Shown here piece by piece: positions 37,801 through 50,010 of a stretch of 64,000 nucleotides of DNA. Under the pieces are notes generated by a model. That model ran no database searches and was not told the DNA's origin. It was given only the letters and a program-made list of their open reading frames with translations. Each line of letters begins with the position of its first letter. The first letter of the stretch is position 1. Source of the stretch: Notospermus geniculatus (taxonomy: Eukaryota; Nemertea; Pilidiophora; Heteronemertea; Lineidae); contig NMRB01001401.1 of assembly GCA_002633025.1 (NCBI GenBank), positions 125,680-189,679 on the forward strand, given 5' to 3'. The position numbers and the translations under genes are program-made.

Positions 37801-40800
37801 GTGATTGATGCATTGCCGCAGGTTATGGTCACTAGACAATCGGTTATAAACTGGGCCCAAAATATCACTGGAACTTAGAAAGTGGTTCAATGTTTGCAAA
37901 TTGTCTGTTGCATCTGCTTATGAGGTACAATGGGGCAGTCAGGGCTTAAGAACAACAAGCTTCAGGCTAAGCTTTCCGATCACAATATTTGGAAATGTGT
38001 CATCTTTTGTTTACTTGATATTTGGATACCTCTGTTGATGGAAGTTTGGTGGCCCTTTCAGTGAACTCAAAATTGGTTGGAAATAGTTGTTACATCAAAT
38101 GTCTTGTTCTGACAAGATCAAACTCAGGATTTCCTGTATTGGCATTTCTACATGAACGCAGTGAGTGTCATCCTATGTGCGAGTCCTCTAAATGAAAGTA
38201 GATAACTTCGATTAACCTGCTTTGGGAATCAATGTGTTTTAATGACATTGATAGATTGTCGAAGTGTGAATTCACTTTCGCTTGGCATAATTTCACTTTC
38301 TTTTTTTATGTTGACAATGACTCTTGGGTTTTCCCAATTAGGTCATTTAGATCAACTTGTGTACAGTCAGAAGTTCACTACCTTGGAATGAATGTCCGGC
38401 GTCAATATTTTGCCCAAAATTCCCCATGGAAATGTTCTTGTGTCTTTGTAAAAAGTGGTAATCTTGTTTTAAAAGCCGTTTCAATTCACTTGCCCTGATG
38501 ACCACCCCAACTTTCAAGGGACAGAAGAGCCAAACGGTTGACTGCTCACCTGTAAATGTAGTTTCAGTCCAATTAAACCCTCAAAATTCATTGACTTTGG
38601 ACAAAAGGATAACTTCATGAGTCCACAATTGTCCTCCCCCAGACGACATGTGTCATCCTTTGTCCCCTCTCACTGGGATGAGCAATGTCCTCAGTCCCAA
38701 TCTAACTTCGTATCAGTGATCCACACAAGCAATGACTCTAGGCCTGTGTGTGTGCAGAAAGGGTGAAGCTTTTACCAGAGTCGCAACATTCAAACCATTC
38801 AAAAATTTGGCTATTTTCTTCTCACATGGTGGTGAAATTAGCTCCATCTCGCCCAGTAACCCGAGACGAGTATTTCAATATTGTTGCGACAGAAGAAATG
38901 ATCGTGTCACCTTTTCAAACCCGCCTTTCAGAGTCTCAAAGAATGGATGGTGTACGCTTTGTCGTCATGAAAGGTCCTGTTTTGGCCAGGTCTTGTTTGG
39001 TGTCAAAGACGACCAATTACGCCTAACATGCGTGACAAAATGAAAATCATGTACCAAATACCTGCATTCAGATTTTCAAAGCGTTCTGTGTTTGATTCAC
39101 CATAAACTGTTATTCATTTTACTCACCGCTCGATGTCACGCTGAGAATTTATGGATTGAGGCAATTTGTTGTTCATTCCTTGTTTTACATGTGTGATTCC
39201 TGTCCTGAGTCCCTGACAGTGACTAAACCCCCAAAATTATCCTATGCTTGGGAAGGTTCACACATAAAAAACATAGGCCTACATGTAGTGAGGGTCAGCC
39301 CAGATGGTGTGTTTGGTCAAACCAAGCCAATAGTTACAGCTTGTGCGCTACAAGGCCAGAAAACTGGTCCATTCATTTGATCATTTGGGTAATACATTCA
39401 ACGCCAAGTCACGCTACATCAAGTGGCATGACAGTACCATTTCACTAGAAAACAGCATCAATGCCTCTTCTGACAGAAACAACATGGCATTCTGAATCTC
39501 AACTTGCTGTCCCGTTGGTTTGGTACAGATTTAGTTGAAAAATGCACAGCTGTGGACTGATTTCAGGCCATCAAAATTAAACACAACAAAAGTCCCCTGA
39601 ATTTATTTGGTTTGGCCTTTGTCTGCCTTCTGTGTGGGAATATCCCAGTAGAATCAGTACATCTGCCCCAGCCATCCTCTATTATGATGATTCTATTGTC
39701 AACTTAATTTATATGCCATGATATTGTATATACTTGTATATTAGTGTCTCATTTGTGGCTGTCATCGCTGTCATGATGTCTTCATTTTGTGGTGACCTCT
39801 GGTGGGAGAAAATGGAATTATTCCCTTTTCAGTTTTGTTGTTGAGATTTACAATATATTTTCAGGTTATCAGTCTTTTGACCATATCACCAATGGCAGTA
39901 TGGTATTGAATAAATCATTTGTTGTCGATAATCCCTCCACAATGCCTTGCCTCTTTCGCCACAGAAAGGATGACACGACACACCAAATAGGCCTACCCCG
40001 CCAAGTACATTACCAATGCCAAAGCATCAAATATGCCCACATCAACGGACACGCACACGATCTCATCAAGTATGCCTCACCAACGCACTAGATATGCTGA
40101 CGCCAGCTCTGAATATGCCAGTGCCCACCAACGTCTGCCCATGCACACACCAATACCCAAAATCCACCTCCACCCACAAAATCGTTACCTATGGTCTGAT
40201 GTAAACATTTCCGACCACATTTTGATCCAGCAAGTTAGAAGCATCACAGAAGGTTACTTAGCTGTTAGAAGTTTTTACCAGTGATCTTTTTACATACCTG
40301 TGAAATCTTTCAAATAGTTTTTCTCACAAATTTAGGTGAATTACACCAATTTTAGGGAAAAACTTACCTCATCTAAACATCCTCAGTAACATCATGAAGA
40401 AATCGGTTTCCACCATTTTGTATCAGAATTCAACGGGAGTTGTTTGGTTCATTTCATCCAAATGTCATTGACACCCCCACAACAGTGATGTACAATTCCT
40501 GCGTGAAATGCACAGTTGAATCCGATCAACTAAACATGAAATAGACCTCTGACATGTCTGATACTTTTCTGTTTACACTCTACTAGTCTTCTCAAAAAAA
40601 GTCCGAAGATTCGGTAGACACGATCATGAAAATAAGTCGAACATGAAATTTTGAAAAAATCGTACTCTAAAATTGTCGATAAATATGGCATACCTGACTT
40701 TGATGTGGTGGAAATAGGATTATTCTCCAAAGCTGTAGTAAAGCTTGACTTGATCTTTGGAGAGTTAAAAGGATTATAGCAGAACTGTCACATGTGTGAA

Positions 40801-42160
40801 CATCTTTCCTTACAAATATTTTTTAGTTTCAGGTTGAGAAACATGAGTACTGAGTCTTCTTTACTTGTCATGCATTTCCAATTCTCAAGAAATGTACGGC
40901 AAAGATCAAAGACACTCCATTTTTCTTGGCTGTGGAATGAAATTGATGTTGAATCCACCTTGCGATGGATTCACCTTGCCAAAATTTGAAAGGAAACCTA
41001 TAAAATAATTCAAAACAAATCTAATACCCGTATGAGCTTCAGTGTAATCGTAAAACATTCCGAAACTTTGGCAGATTCTGACTGAAATGGTAGCAGAAAG
41101 CTGTTTAAAAAATGGAACGTAAATGGATTATGTTGGAGTGAATCTGTTAGTTCACTGCGTGAAATTGAAATAGTGCAAAGGCGACTGCACTGATGCAGAC
41201 CTCACTCGCTGGTCTTTTCTGTGTCTAAGAAAGTTGCCTCGCCACGTGAGCAAATTTCTCGTGCGAGTTGGCTCTCAAAAGGCAACTCAACTTCAGAAAA
41301 CAGGGAACCCCGATCACGCAGACCACGCGAGAATATACGCGTGGGTTTGAACTGATAGTACACCGACGCCACCTATTATTCATGACGATTCAAGGTGTGA
41401 TTGGCCGTGCTTGGTGAACCGCATCTCTCGAACAATGAGCCTCGTGTCGCGTCTGCTCTATCAGTCTCACGTGACCAATTGGCGCTCCCCACTGCAGGCA
41501 GTTGTTTCTGTCATTGGTTTCACCATAAGTCATGACTTGCCCATGGAGAGCCAACAGCACCTTTGGACTGTGACGCTTTAACATTGGAAGAAAGCCTTTG
41601 GTTACATAATGAAAAGCAAGACATTTCCCTGGCTGTTTATTTGACCATCAAGGCTGTGAAACGATTAGAAAGATTTTCATAAGGTTTGGCAGAAACAGAG
41701 TAACATACATTTACGTCCATAGGCAAAGTTGAGGCCATAACGCGTTTATACCTAGGCAATTGTTGAGGAACACACTGCTTAGTTGATAGAATTTGCTTAC
41801 AAATAAGTCAACTGTTTTGTTCACCCATGAAGCCGCTACCTGTTCAGCACAGTTGGCATTCTCTGAAACTTTTTACTCAGTGTGGATTCCAGCAGCGAAC
41901 ACGGCATGTTGCTTATTTGATCCAGGTCGTAGTAAAACGGAGATTCTGTGATTTCTTCAACAACATCCTTGTCCATGTTACAAGTGAACACGAGCTGCTG
42001 TTGTGGTTGGCTGCAAGTCTCGCAGATAAAACTGGAAAGAGATTGCTTAAGTCCATGAAATATCAATAAGTACATCAGCTGTTTTGATTCTTTGGTACCA
42101 TATTTACATCTATTCCATTTCGTAATGTTGTTTTCAAAAAGTTAAGGAATACAGGATCTC
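34806..42160. other. Long non-coding stretch
   Basis: About 7.3 kb without a supportable gene. Two overlapping antiparallel 80-codon frames at 41827-42075 are unusually protein-like but match no family with confidence. The + frame ends 'TGKRLLKSMKYQ'. The C-rich segment 40010-40170 is a diverged tandem of 'atgcc..cacc' words. No splice-supported exon found. Confidence 0.4.
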
Positions 42161-42244
42161 AAATTTGAGACTGGTAGCCATATTGGATTTATGCTAAGTA
42201 GGGCTCACATTTGAGACTGGCGGCCGTATTGGATTTATGCTAAT
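42161..42244. repeat. Two tandem ~44-bp units beside a MITE
   Basis: 'atttgagactgg' ... 'attggatttatgcta' occurs twice (from 42163 and from 42208). The second copy ends exactly where the element at 42245 begins. Confidence 0.75.
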
Positions 42245-42352
42245 TACCGTATTTTCCTGACTATAGGGCGCACCTGACTATAAGGCGCACCCCCAATTTT
42301 AGACCCTTCTTCAAGGAAAAAGGCTGCGCCTTATAGTCCGAAAAATACGGTA
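42245..42352. mobile_element. 108-bp MITE of the 'CCGTATTTT...ACTATAAGGCGCA' type
   Basis: The left end (from 42247) 'ccgtattttcctgactata' and 'gggcgca' are complementary to the right end 'tgcgccttatagtccg' + 'aaaaatacgg'. TA flanks both ends as a possible target duplication. Very similar short palindromes are widespread in animal genomes. No coding. Confidence 0.85.
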
Positions 42353-43907
42353 GCCACTTTCCCTTGATCAGAGATTTTGGATATAATGTTCCTGGGTGTC
42401 TAATGAACAAGTTCCACTAAAAAGCTTTCTGTTGCAATTTGTTTAGGAGGTTTTTTCAAAGATTGACTGGTCTGAAGACGATGGAATGCACTCAGATGAA
42501 GTCAGTGGATCTGTTTGTCTGCAATGAAGGCTTTACTTAGCATCTGTTGAAATGGTAATGGCCTTGAGTTCAAAAAGAAGTCAATGCTTTTAGAGGGAAT
42601 CATGTAACATGTTGGATCAGGGAAAAGTGGATTGAGTAGATATGGCAAGCCAAAGAAAAATCCTTTTATCCCTCGTGGCTGCCAACTTAGTATGTGGTGT
42701 GGTTGAGGGCTGATAAGATACAACTTCTTGTAGTATTTTTTCATAAAATGGAAAAAGCGAAGTTGGAATATCACATCTTTGTAAACTATGTACAGCAATG
42801 TTGTCCGTGGGATTTTTGCAGACAAAACACAGATGGGAAATCACGATAAACACCGGCATAAGGTGTATTGTGCGTGTTTATTTTTTGCCTGTTGATAGAA
42901 GTGTTCTATCAGAGGTCTACTTAGGTAAGCCTCCTTCAGGGAACTTGGTACCTCTCCAAGTTGGTTCACAATCACAAAGATTAGAATGTGTTTAGTGTTT
43001 TGTATTTATGCTGGAACAATGTTGGAATGATCGGTTCTGTCAATAATATTGTGGTGTGCACTTTCTCAAAAGATTCTCAAAAGAAGATGAGAAAGAACAG
43101 GCCTGACTGTCACTTATTAAAAAACATTCTATGATGAAGAAGAGAAGTTGAAAAGATGGAGCGTTCCAGCACTCATAATTCATGGCCAAGATCTTTGACA
43201 CTTTAGTTTTATTTGAACCCCTGGTGGTGTCATGACTGGCTTCCTGGGGAAGTTGAGAGGGTCCATGTTCAAATCCTTCTCTGACATGAAATTGGGTTTC
43301 TGGTTACCTAAACGCCAGTGAACGAGGGGTGAAATAGAACATGGCCACATCTAAATACGGTAGTTTCACTGAGAGATTTGAAATCCACTCCTTAATGAGC
43401 ATTTTCATCCAAAAGTGCAATATGCTTCCCATTAGCTGAAAAATTTGATACCAAAATTCAGTAAGCTAATGAGCTCCTTTAACGCAAAAATGACTCAGTT
43501 TCATTGCTTCTCATCCAGCCAACAACAATACCGGTTGTTCCATTGCAGCCGGACAAATGACAATTTTTTCTATATGATGGATGTTGTTTGAAGTGCATGG
43601 TGTGCAAAAGAGTGTGTAATTTTTGTACTTTGTGTGATTGAAATGATACACCACCAGGATGTGCATTACGTGCTTCGGTTGGAAAATTGTTAAATTTTAC
43701 TATGGTTACCGATAACATGCTCCACCTGTTTTCGGAGAATATGGATGACTCGGTTCCAAACAATAGACAGGTCTCGTCGGATCGATATATACCGCGGCAG
43801 TCAAACAGAGAACTATGAACAAAAACGAACTTTGCTGTCTTTGAAATTGAACATTGATTCACCTGTAGGGTACGATTGATTTTGTTTTAAATAGCTGTGT
43901 GATTTTG
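42353..43907. other. Non-coding stretch
   Basis: No supportable gene. A tRNA-like B-box ('ggtccatgttcaaatcc', near 43260-43276) suggests an old SINE piece around 43200-43290. The 127-codon minus-strand frame 43479-43862 has no recognised domain. Confidence 0.4.
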
Positions 43908-44349
43908 TGTTGTCTTCGTGATTGGCCGACGGCATTACGTGACTCCCTCATGACGGCGATAGTCACCATCGCCCCACCTTTCTTTCCTAGTGTCAATTTC
44001 AGTTCCGGTTCAAGTATAGTTAAGTTTCTGCATTGCCAACATGCCTCACTGTACAAGTCTTTGAAGGGAGGGGCAGTCATTTGGTACGGGCTGTGCTACC
44101 ATTGACAGTTTATCATACAAAGGTTCACAGATGAATTGAGTAGACATGTCTTCATTCAGAATCTACCTTGTGATCTAAGGCCTCTCCACAAACTTGTCTG
44201 GAATATGGTGCGATATTCAGATGCCTATCATATGGAGGCAGCACAGCAGAAAATAATGAAGGATCTACTGCTGAATGCAGCGTGACATGCTCAAGATTTT
44301 GGAGGCCTACTGCGAAAATTGCGATCTTGTATACAATCTTGCCATTATT
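43908..44349. other. Contig-overlap copy 1 (haplotype with insertion)
   Basis: 442 bp repeated at 44729-45172 with only one substitution (44282 g against 45103 a) and one 2-bp indel. The second copy begins directly after the single N at 44728. That is the signature of two overlapping contigs placed end to end without merging. This copy runs into the repeat insertion at 44350. The second copy continues into unique sequence instead. Confidence 0.9.
44109..44285 (+). CDS. Candidate terminal exon of an unidentified gene (copy 1)
   Basis: After an AG at 44107-44108, 58 codons stay open to a TGA at 44283-44285. The peptide begins FIIQRFTDELSRHVF, continues LRPLHKLVWNMVRYSDAYHM and ends KIMKDLLLNAA. 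It looks like amphipathic helices, with no membrane segment. The only base difference from the second haplotype copy within the exon is GCG/GCA, a synonymous alanine change just before the stop, which favours real coding. The acceptor has a weak pyrimidine tract and an in-frame stop lies directly upstream, so it needs an upstream exon that I have not found. I do not recognise the family. It could also be a fragment of a processed or degenerate gene. Confidence 0.4.
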   Translation, partial: FIIQRFTDELSRHVFIQNLPCDLRPLHKLVWNMVRYSDAYHMEAAQQKIMKDLLLNAA

Positions 44350-44727
44350 AGCTCACCGGGGTGAGCTATTACGATGGGGAAGCGTCCGTCGTCCGTCGTC
44401 GTCCGGCGTCGTCCGTCGTCGTCCGTCGTCGTCGTCGTCGTGTTCCGTTAGCAGGGCACGTTTCGTAACCGCTGGGGCTGTGGATCTGAAACTTGGTACA
44501 TACATAGCCCTAGGTCGCATGACCCATGACACCAAGTTTCGGTCCGATTCGATTGTTGGCTTGGCCACCAGGTGGCCAAAACCAAAAACACAAAAAGTGC
44601 AATAACTCCTGAACTAATAACTGGATCATCTCCAAATTTTTATCATAGGTGTATCTAATGAGGATACATGACATATGTAACGAGTTTTTGATTTGACCTA
44701 CTTTTCAAGGTCACAGAGGTCAAAGTT
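44350..44727 (+). mobile_element. Truncated (CGTCGTC)-bearing dispersed repeat, haplotype-specific insertion
   Basis: It begins with the perfect palindrome AGCTCACCGGGGTGAGCT (44350-44367) and 'attacgatgggg'. A CGT-rich tract (44382-44441) follows, then a segment reading 'ctgaaacttggtacatacat' and 'accaagtttcggtccgattc'. The right end is lost at the N (44728). This type of interspersed repeat is common in marine invertebrates. It interrupts sequence that continues without it in the second contig copy. Confidence 0.8.
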
Positions 44728-44728
44728 N
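44728..44728. other. Single-N contig join with unmerged overlap
   Basis: The N separates the truncated repeat insertion from the second copy of a 442-bp duplicated segment. The duplication is most simply an assembly artefact of heterozygosity, not a genomic tandem duplication. Confidence 0.9.
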
Positions 44729-45172
44729 TGTTGTCTTCGTGATTGGCCGACGGCATTACGTGACTCCCTCATGACGGCGATAGTCACCATCGCCCCACCT
44801 TTCTTTCCTAGTGTCAATTTCAGTTCCGGTTCAAGTATAGTTAAGTTTCTGCATTGCCAACATGCCTCACTGTACAAGTCTTTGAAGGGAGGGGCAGTCA
44901 TTTGGTACGGGCTGTGCTACCATTGACAGTTTATCATACAAAGGTTCACAGATGAATTGAGTAGACATGTCTTCATTCAGAATCTACCTTGTGATCTAAG
45001 GCCTCTCCACAAACTTGTCTGGAATATGGTGCGATATTCAGATGCCTATCATATGGAGGCAGCACAGCAGAAAATAATGAAGGATCTACTGCTGAATGCA
45101 GCATGACATGCTCAAGATTTTGGAGGCCTATACTGCGAAAATTGCGATCTTGTATACAATCTTGCCATTATT
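44729..45172. other. Contig-overlap copy 2 (haplotype without insertion)
   Basis: Near-identical to 43908-44349. After the shared 'gccattatt' it continues 'gtaatattcgcgtg', which should be the uninterrupted (empty-site) allele of the insertion at 44350. Confidence 0.9.
44930..45106 (+). CDS. Candidate terminal exon of an unidentified gene (copy 2, second haplotype)
   Basis: Same 58-codon frame and stop as 44109-44285, differing only at the third position of the last alanine codon. It should count as one locus with copy 1. If real, the 3' untranslated region would run into the sequence after 45172. The first clear AATAAA on this strand is at 46151-46156, about 1 kb downstream. No partner exon was identified upstream. 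Confidence 0.4.
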   Translation, partial: FIIQRFTDELSRHVFIQNLPCDLRPLHKLVWNMVRYSDAYHMEAAQQKIMKDLLLNAA

Positions 45173-46492
45173 GTAATATTCGCGTGTTACCTATAGCCTT
45201 TCATCGATTTAGTAATGCACATTCTAATGTTACTGTTGCTCCTATCACATCATACCTATACCACATCATCATAAACACTATACATTACAATCATCTATAT
45301 CAGAATTTGAAATTGAGATCAAATCGAATTGTGAATTTATGTGTAAAACAATATCATGATTATGTAAACAACATTGGTTTTTGCAAATTACAGTCTTCGT
45401 GAAGATATCATGGATGAACATTCTGCAAGTGATGAATTTCACACATTTTTCTGACAGTCATATTTCTTGTTTCCTGCGGTACAATTATAAGTCGGTATCC
45501 TGGCAGCCTCTCTCTAATCTATAATTACGATGTCATAGTCATTGCTCTAATAGATCTGCTGAAACCTGTATAGTTCCGGTATAGTCAGAAATGAGATGCA
45601 TCTTGTCAGTTGATGATGCCATCCTTGTACGGTCTACTTCCAGCTGTCCTCGGCGAGAGCGTGACCTGTTCGATGTACTTTACATCACAAGTTTATTGCT
45701 CAATCAAGACTCTCATTGCCTGCATCATGCAGAGTTCAATGGCTCTTAGCGCTCACTTCCTTTATAACCGCACAAAACGTTAGCAAAGGCTAAGAACCAT
45801 GAACGTCAGGATGCCTTCTTGGGAAGCAGGCATTTGCCATCAGAATGGACCAGGAGTGATACTTCTCTTTTCCTTTTAAGGTCGTCAGTTCAATGAACAC
45901 TGTCGACATGACTGGCATGGACAAAACTGGCCTGAGGAAGGTTTAGACGAGTTTGGTAGAGCCCACACCTTGCGAGAAGGGCTTTCATGGTGGTGTCGTA
46001 TCAGAAATGGTAGTTCAATGAACCTGTTCCTCTCTGTTGATGCGCGCAATCAGGAGATGCTTCTAGGACCTGGTGAAAGAAGAAACCCTTGTTAGTTTCT
46101 GCAGCACCAGCTTAAGCCCTTCTCTTGTGACAACGCCTTCATCAGCTCCAAATAAAGAAGCTGTGAACATCTTAAAACATTTTAGAAAAGACAGAGCACA
46201 TCTTAAGATGCAAATTCACTTCCATGTTACATGATATAACTGTAATCCCAGCAGCCGGTTTGAATGGAGTAACTCTACGCTTATCTTCCTGACAGCGAAC
46301 CCAATATGCTCGCTCGAGTGCTATGGGACCATTTAGTGATGTTGATGACAACAACACTGTTCAGGTACATTTCGACATAAAACTCGCATGACAAGTGCAT
46401 TGTAAACCTGCTTATCAAGTGGAGAGTGTACATGTAAATGGATTTCTACCAGTTGTAACAATGAGGAGGTAGCCTAATTTTTTCTACCATTT
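45173..46492. other. Non-coding stretch, possible 3' UTR
   Basis: No gene seen. The AT-rich part 45173-46160 could be the 3' untranslated region of the candidate terminal exon, ending at the AATAAA at 46151. This is inference only. Confidence 0.35.
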
Positions 46493-46650
46493 GATGGCGC
46501 TGCGACCGTATCCACTTTTCCACTGTGACGTTGTACAGAACGTCAACGTCACACTGCCGTGACGTTGTCGCTTCATGCTCGCACCGCACATTGCCACGGA
46601 GATGACGTCCTGAAGACAATGAAAAGGCCTGATATGGTCGCAGCGACATC
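46493..46650. mobile_element. Foldback/MITE-like palindromic element
   Basis: The left arm 'gatggcgctgcgaccgtatc' + 'cacttttc' pairs with the right arm 'gaaaaggcctgatatggtcg' + 'cagcgacatc'. The interior has nested 'gacgtt/aacgtc' palindromes. No coding. The 146-codon minus-strand frame across it is incidental. Confidence 0.65.
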
Positions 46651-49600
46651 TTTCCGTGGAGAAGTGGCGACTCCCTCATTTTCTGCACTTTTGCATTTGG
46701 AACCGTACCATGGTGTATTGGCTGGGGTATCTGGCTAAGTCTATGGATCAATTGGCTCACCCCAACCCAACCAGTGAGCTTAGAAAGTGCCTGATCGTAG
46801 GAAGACCCCGGTTGGGGTAGAAAGTTTGTGTGGGAGACGACTTTACTTGAGCTGGTAAAGATTGCTGTTTTCATGTTGGTGTACATTTCAGTATATAGTA
46901 GAGAACTGTTGAAATATCAATCAAGTCGCCGCCGAGATTGTCTCCATCTTCCATTAGGTGACTCTCTCAGCTTTCTCCATTTAACAGAGGGCTTACAGTA
47001 AAATGAGTTGAAAGCCTGTTGCATTGATCATCAATTTTAGTGTCACAGCCAAGAAACCAATAGAACTCTTTATGGGTTTTGTCTTGCTGTCATCAAACAA
47101 AGGCTATTGGAGAATTAGTGTTGACATTGGTTCATCTTTACATTGGCTTTCTTCTGCAGTTTCAATTTCTTGCAACATTTCACTGCTTATTCCACCGGGA
47201 GTGATTTTCATGTAGACGAGGCATCAGAATGTAGCATTTATCTGTGCCAATAAGATCAGGGATGGGTCACCCACTCACCAAATTGCCATCGGATATTTCA
47301 CCTCTGATTTGGCTGAAACTTCAACTACTTGGCTACATAAAACTGAAAATCCATTAGAATGGAAAATTTGGCAAACTGATAGGCCTAAACTTGCTAACGA
47401 TTTGGAGAAGACGTGATAATTAAAAGCTAGCTCCATCCGTAAAAGAAGCACATGTAATTGCTTTTTTGGAGTTGAGTACAGAACGCAAAGCCCGAACACT
47501 TCATTTTCCTCTTTCCTGTAATGCATTCATCAGCTACAACACTTGGAGAGTACTCATGCGAAAGCAGAAGTCCAACTAAACAGACTTGTTTACCAACTCA
47601 AACACTTCACGACTTGTTATAGCTTTTGACCGAGCTGGAGAGACCACTCAAAAAGTCAGAAAATCTACACTAATCATCCTTTTGGCTTCTCCACAGCGGC
47701 TGTACATTATTGCATACATTCATGTACTATTATCTGTTCTTGTGCAGTTGGAACGCTTTCATCATCAGGTCAAATGGTCTGTGTAGATTTGTGGATGTCT
47801 CCACAAAGCTGAAAATGTAATCATGAAAAAAAATATTTCCAGTTTTGCCTATTTGTTGATGACACTTCATAAGCCAATTCTTGACGCCAGAAATTTTTTG
47901 GGCATGTTTGGCAAACTGCACGGTACTTTCCAAGGATGTCTAGACCACTATGTTGGTCCCAGTTTATACCAAAGTTACACACATAGTGGACACTGCATTT
48001 CTCTGGGTTTCTCCTAGACTGGAACTGTCTTCCAAAGCACTGTGACAAAGTTTCTCGTCCAATATAGTCTCGGGTTTTGAAGTCACCCCTTTGAAGAATC
48101 ACGTCTCATCTTCTGGTGAAGATCAAAGCTCGAGCTGACAAACTTGCCCGCAGAAATTTGCGAAAATTGTTGGCAACTGCTGATGTAATGACGATCCCCC
48201 GTGAATAAATATAGCATGATTTACCATAATTGTGCAGCCTAGTAATGAAAATCATTAAGGGTGATTACCCATGATTGCTTGGGAGGGTATGTTGTGACCA
48301 GCGCACAAACGTATGTGCTATCATATACAGGACTATTTGGAATGGCAAATTGGCTGATATTCGAGAGTGTGATCTCTGTTACAATCTTATAAACTCACAT
48401 GGCAACATTGTGTTCTCTGTAGTGTGATGCCTGCCGAAAACGTTCTGGTGTTCTATAGTCAAAGGCGCACAGAGTTTACCAAAAGTCAGCTTCACAAGAG
48501 CCTGTTGATCAATCACCAAGTTCATCTTGGCATTATTGCACCAAAATTGCAGTTGTAAGGTCAGATTACCCCAGGTCCTCAAGAACCCTGGCCAAGAAAG
48601 GGTTCATCCAGGGCTGAAGAGAAGTTAGGCAAGCAGTACAGTCTGGTGTTTGTGGTCCCTGGGGGTGAGGGCTCAGTCTCGACACCTGCTGAGACTTTCT
48701 TTGGTGTCCTCAGGATCAGTCCACCCTAAAAGTGGCAGTCTACAGCACATAACTGTAGATGAAATGATAGAAATTAATGTCAAGTTCATATGACACAGAC
48801 TGCAGGATGGACCCTCTCCAGCCAAGAAGACTGCACGCAATGGCAAATTGTCGTGAGGAATTTTTGGGACAAAAGTTAAAAATCTCACCTGTGCCATCTT
48901 ATTGACAAAATGTAACCGAAAATTGCTTTTTGGGTTCAAGTGAGTCCATGTTGTGGTCAGTGTCCGTGAAGATACTGGACCTGTCCATCATGGAGTGGTT
49001 GTCAACATCTGTGAATGGAGAGGCATTGTGCTGTCTGTCTCTCTTGAAATTGTCCATTGAGATGGGAACTGCGTGTGGTATCAAAGGAAACCATAGCTAC
49101 CTGTACCATGGTGTTACAGGTGAATCCTGTTGAGGAATTCAAGAACAAAAGCATCAAAGGTCTAGCTTTCATGGAGGACATGATTTGAAGCCATTTCTTG
49201 ACTTCAACCATTGGGGTATTGATATCATAAGACATCATCTTGGTGAAGAAAAAACTGCTGTTTCTGTCGTCAAGTCCAATGGCATACTTTCATCATGTCT
49301 GGGATGTAGTTGATTCCAAAACATTGCTCTTCAAAGAACTTGTCGAGTTGCATGCAGCCCTTGGAGTCTGTGACACTATGCCGTTGCTGAGAACTAAAAG
49401 GCACTTTGTTACTGCATTTCTTTGGACAAAGGTCTCAGGCTCGTGAAGGAGGCCAAGTAAAAATTACACTCAAAGGATATTTTCTTGTTTTAAGAAGGGA
49501 TATTGCACCAAGTTCTACTTCTGCGCCATTTTCTAGTGAAAATCTACAAAAATGTGCCAAAGATGAAAGAGGACATACTCCAACCAAAGGTTAGGAATGT

Positions 49601-49904
49601 TTGAAGGCAGCTTTAGTACTCTCTGTTGGATTGCTTTCTACAACCTCAAAGGAAATATGGCAAATAAAAGGAACGGCAGAGGAAATGAAAGGATTATTAT
49701 GCGGGAAATAAGAAGATGATGAAAGGGTAGAAAGGTTACAATTAGCAGTGGATGGTGAAAGTTACAGGGTCACAAAGATGGAGTGATGTCTGATGATGAA
49801 CAGTATTCGGATCTACTTAGTGCTGCAAATGCTGGATTTGTTGACATAAAAAGACGTTGACGGCTTCATGCGAGCCTGGGGTATCAGCAGCTGACCATTT
49901 CCTA
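46651..49904. other. Non-coding stretch, possible old element remnant
   Basis: No gene called. Between 48380 and 49600 several medium frames exist on both strands. The minus-strand one at 49002-49238 is protein-like but broken by stops on either side. This may be an eroded mobile element or pseudogene. I cannot name it. Confidence 0.35.
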
Positions 49905-50010
49905 AGCCTTTCTGACCTGTTGACAATACGATGGTGACTCAGCCTGGAATTGAACCTGTGACATCTCAATCTTGAGTCATATGCTCTATCACTGCACCAT
50001 GTTTAGGCCC
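49905..50010 (-). repeat. tRNA-derived SINE-like element
   Basis: On the minus strand: 'ggtgcagtgatagagcatat' (A-box region) followed about 30 nt later by 'caggttcaattccagg' (B-box). It resembles the element at 34690-34805. The arms do not form an intact cloverleaf, so a SINE is preferred over a functional tRNA. Confidence 0.5.

Noticed and set aside
43908-45172. Genuine tandem duplication of a gene end
   Set aside because: An N sits exactly at the second copy's start and the copies differ by only one substitution and one small indel, so unmerged haplotypes explain it better.
46446-46886. 146-codon minus-strand frame
   Set aside because: Runs straight through the palindromic element at 46493-46650, so it is fortuitous.
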